Assembly (NCBI GenBank): GCA_036342255.1
Contig: JAZAUS010000043.1
Coordinates: 1 to 5,936 of the forward strand
Reading direction: 5' to 3'
From: RUG11198 sp036342255
GTDB lineage: Bacteria > Bacillota_I > Bacilli_A > RF39 > UBA660
DNA length: 5,936 nt
The position numbers and the translations under genes are program-made. The notes under the pieces are model-generated. The model did no database searches. It saw nothing but the letters and a program-made list of their open reading frames with translations, and was not told the DNA's origin. How positions within the stretch are numbered: the first letter of the stretch is position 1; every line of letters begins with the position of its first letter. Shown here one piece after another: positions 5,098 through 5,936 of this stretch.

Positions 5098-5733
5098 TTA
5101 TTTCTTTTTAATTGGATGTCTTATTACAGTCCTTAATTTACTTACATCACATTTTCGTGGATCACTTAAATATATTTCATGATGATATCTTTTATCAGTT
5201 ATATCTAATTCATATCCATTTTCTTTCATATAATTATGCATTAATTCAACTGTAGCAGGTTCATCATCATAACTTCCATTATGCATACATTGAACACATA
5301 ACCCCTCATCATAAGTTAAAAATTCAACTCTTGAAAAATCTTGTTTTTTCTTTTTAGTTGCTTCTTCAACAGCCCAATCAAAATCTTCTTTAGTAACAAA
5401 ATCTGGTAATCTAATAATTGAAATAAAATGCATAGCACCTTTATTATTATAATCTATTGTTCCTTTTAATCCGTCTTGCCACCAGAATCCCTCAAGTGGT
5501 GGAACAACATATTCAAAAAAGCCATCTATTTTATGTGTTCCTTTATAACTCATTTTTATTGTATAAGCAATGCCATATAATAATCCAATAGTATTTTGAT
5601 AATCTCCATTTTCTTCATTTGGATTACCATTTCCTCTTACTGCAATATAATTCATTTTAGGTATTTCAACTATACTAGGTTTATTCTTAGGCATATAAAA
5701 TTCTTTATATTCTTTTTTATAATCGAAAGCCAT
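5098..5733 (-). CDS. Stand-alone GyrI-like small-molecule binding protein
   Basis: The 211-residue protein belongs to the GyrI-like (SHS2-repeat) family and consists of the ligand-binding domain alone, with no HTH. Two similar halves are expected: about 20-115 (PSIVEIPKMNYIAVRGNGNP, then VVPPLEGFWWQDG at 76-88) and about 133-208 (RVEFLTYDEGLCVQCMHNGSY at 135-155, HNYMKENGY at 166-174, HHEIYLSDPRKC at 184-195). The aromatic, acidic pocket motif (W84-W85) and the C-terminal YLSDPRKC are typical of the stand-alone subfamily. Family members bind cationic or planar xenobiotics, and some hydrolyse cyclopropane-containing genotoxins, so a drug-sensing, sequestering or detoxifying role is plausible but unproven here. 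There is no signal peptide, so it is cytoplasmic. The ATG at 5733 is chosen because AGGAG ends 8 nt before it. The in-frame ATG at 5763 overlaps the promoter -10 and would be upstream of any transcript start. The gene follows a probable ABC permease but has its own promoter. Confidence 0.88.
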   Translation of the reverse strand: MAFDYKKEYKEFYMPKNKPSIVEIPKMNYIAVRGNGNPNEENGDYQNTIGLLYGIAYTIKMSYKGTHKIDGFFEYVVPPLEGFWWQDGLKGTIDYNNKGAMHFISIIRLPDFVTKEDFDWAVEEATKKKKQDFSRVEFLTYDEGLCVQCMHNGSYDDEPATVELMHNYMKENGYELDITDKRYHHEIYLSDPRKCDVSKLRTVIRHPIKKK

Positions 5734-5741
5734 TTTATCAT

Positions 5742-5762
5742 CTCCTACTAAATAGTATACCA
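5742..5762 (-). promoter_or_regulatory. Extended -10 promoter and ribosome binding site of the GyrI-like gene
   Basis: TGG-TATACT (5762-5754) is an extended -10 box with one mismatch. AGGAG (5746-5742) lies 8 nt before the ATG at 5733 and settles the start choice. The T-run of the preceding terminator ends 2 nt before the TGG, leaving no separate -35 region. Confidence 0.7.
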
Positions 5763-5764
5763 TG

Positions 5765-5786
5765 AAAAAAGAGATTTTGTTCTCTT
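5765..5786 (-). terminator. Terminator behind the ABC-permease-like gene
   Basis: AAGAGA-6 nt-TCTCTT forms a 6-bp stem that runs into TTTTTT on the minus strand, about 50 nt after the upstream stop codon. The stem is short and AT-rich, so read-through into the GyrI-like gene is possible. Confidence 0.6.
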
Positions 5787-5789
5787 CAT

Positions 5790-5813
5790 TTCACATTATA
5801 TCCATATTGTGAA
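5790..5813. repeat. 24-bp inverted repeat, possible operator or 3' hairpin
   Basis: On the minus strand TTCACAATAT-GGAT-ATAATGTGAA has 10-nt arms with a single mismatch. It lies between the permease stop and the terminator, about 30 nt upstream of the GyrI-like promoter. It is not followed by T residues. It may be a regulator binding site or a 3'-UTR stem; the sequence does not decide. Confidence 0.45.
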
Positions 5814-5816
5814 CGG

Positions 5817-5834
5817 AATATCTTAATCTTACGA
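5817..5834 (-). repeat. 3'-UTR repeat element TCGTAAnATTAAGATATT, copy 3
   Basis: The minus-strand sequence TCGTAAGATTAAGATATT starts at the base directly after the permease stop codon. It matches the copy at 269-286 at 17 of 18 positions. As in the other copies, an inverted repeat follows, here after three bases. Confidence 0.7.
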
Positions 5835-5936
5835 TTACTTATTATCACCAATCATTTTCCTTTTAAATACTATAATAGATAGTATCAATATGATTATTGT
5901 ATAGGCAACAAATAAAATTATATTTCTTGTTGATAA
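5835..5936 (-). CDS. C-terminus of a membrane protein, probably ABC-2 type transporter permease (cut by window edge)
   Basis: An open frame entering from the right edge gives 33 residues before a TAA stop at 5837-5835. It shows one hydrophobic helix, NIILFVAYTIIILILSIIVF, and then a basic cytoplasmic tail, KRKMIGDNK. A last transmembrane helix ending in VFKRK is typical of ABC-2 type permeases (drug, antibiotic or polysaccharide exporters), but the fragment is too short to exclude other membrane proteins. It is a real gene end rather than a chance frame, because a terminator and an 18-nt 3'-UTR repeat follow. If it is a drug exporter, it would fit beside a GyrI-like drug-binding protein; that link is inference. 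Confidence 0.55.
   Translation of the reverse strand, partial: LSTRNIILFVAYTIIILILSIIVFKRKMIGDNK

Noticed and set aside
4936..5100. T-box or other known riboswitch upstream of mgtA
   Set aside because: There is no TGGNACCGCG box, no M-box core and no long conserved fold; the hairpins are short tandem repeats behind the upstream gene, before the mgtA promoter.
5734..5763. Upstream ATG that would add ten residues (MVYYLVGDDK) to the GyrI-like protein
   Set aside because: This ATG overlaps the extended -10 box and would precede any transcript from that promoter, whereas the internal ATG at 5733 has AGGAG at ideal spacing.

Overview
The window is AT-rich (roughly a quarter to 30% G+C by eye). 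Every protein gene lies on the minus strand, so the order of transcription runs from high to low coordinates. Gene-internal Trp codons are TGG and every visible stop is TAA, so nothing suggests the mycoplasma code. A CIRCE/HrcA operator in front of a small heat-shock gene, the low G+C and the strong extended -10 promoters point to a low-GC Bacillota (Firmicutes) chromosome of Clostridia, Erysipelotrichia or RF39-like type. The exact taxon cannot be fixed from the sequence.

Layout in transcription order: (1) the last 33 codons of a membrane protein, probably an ABC-2 type permease (5936-5835); (2) a stand-alone GyrI-like ligand-binding protein (5733-5098); (3) a MgtA-type P-type ATPase (4876-2312); (4) a small heat-shock protein of the Hsp20 family (1862-1446) behind a CIRCE-controlled promoter and a leader of about 100 nt; (5) a cytoplasmic serine hydrolase of the beta-lactamase/esterase fold (1291-293); (6) the N-terminal part of an AraC-family regulator (211-1, cut by the window edge). 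Each gene looks like its own transcription unit with its own terminator(s) and promoter. The genes share a loose stress and homeostasis theme (heat, cation supply, xenobiotic handling) but do not form an operon.

The most unusual content is between the genes. Two related families of short repeats sit at the 3' ends of genes, each just upstream of a terminator or hairpin. One is a 48-bp unit (tandem at 4936-5031, dispersed copy at 2114-2167) with the invariant minus-strand core GATTGCGATGAG followed by a terminator hairpin. The other is an 18-nt element, TCGTAAnATTAAGATATT, at 5817-5834, 1349-1366, 269-286 and in partial form at 2048-2065. A 10-nt core links the two families. Four promoters share an extended -10 box (TGGTATAAT, or TATACT in one), and two have an identical 19-nt terminator/promoter junction. 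The ATPase differs from the remembered E. coli MgtA sequence at several membrane positions expected to line the ion path, and the hsp20 leader contains mutually exclusive pairings that could hide the Shine-Dalgarno sequence. No CRISPR array, tRNA, rRNA, insertion sequence or phage gene was seen.
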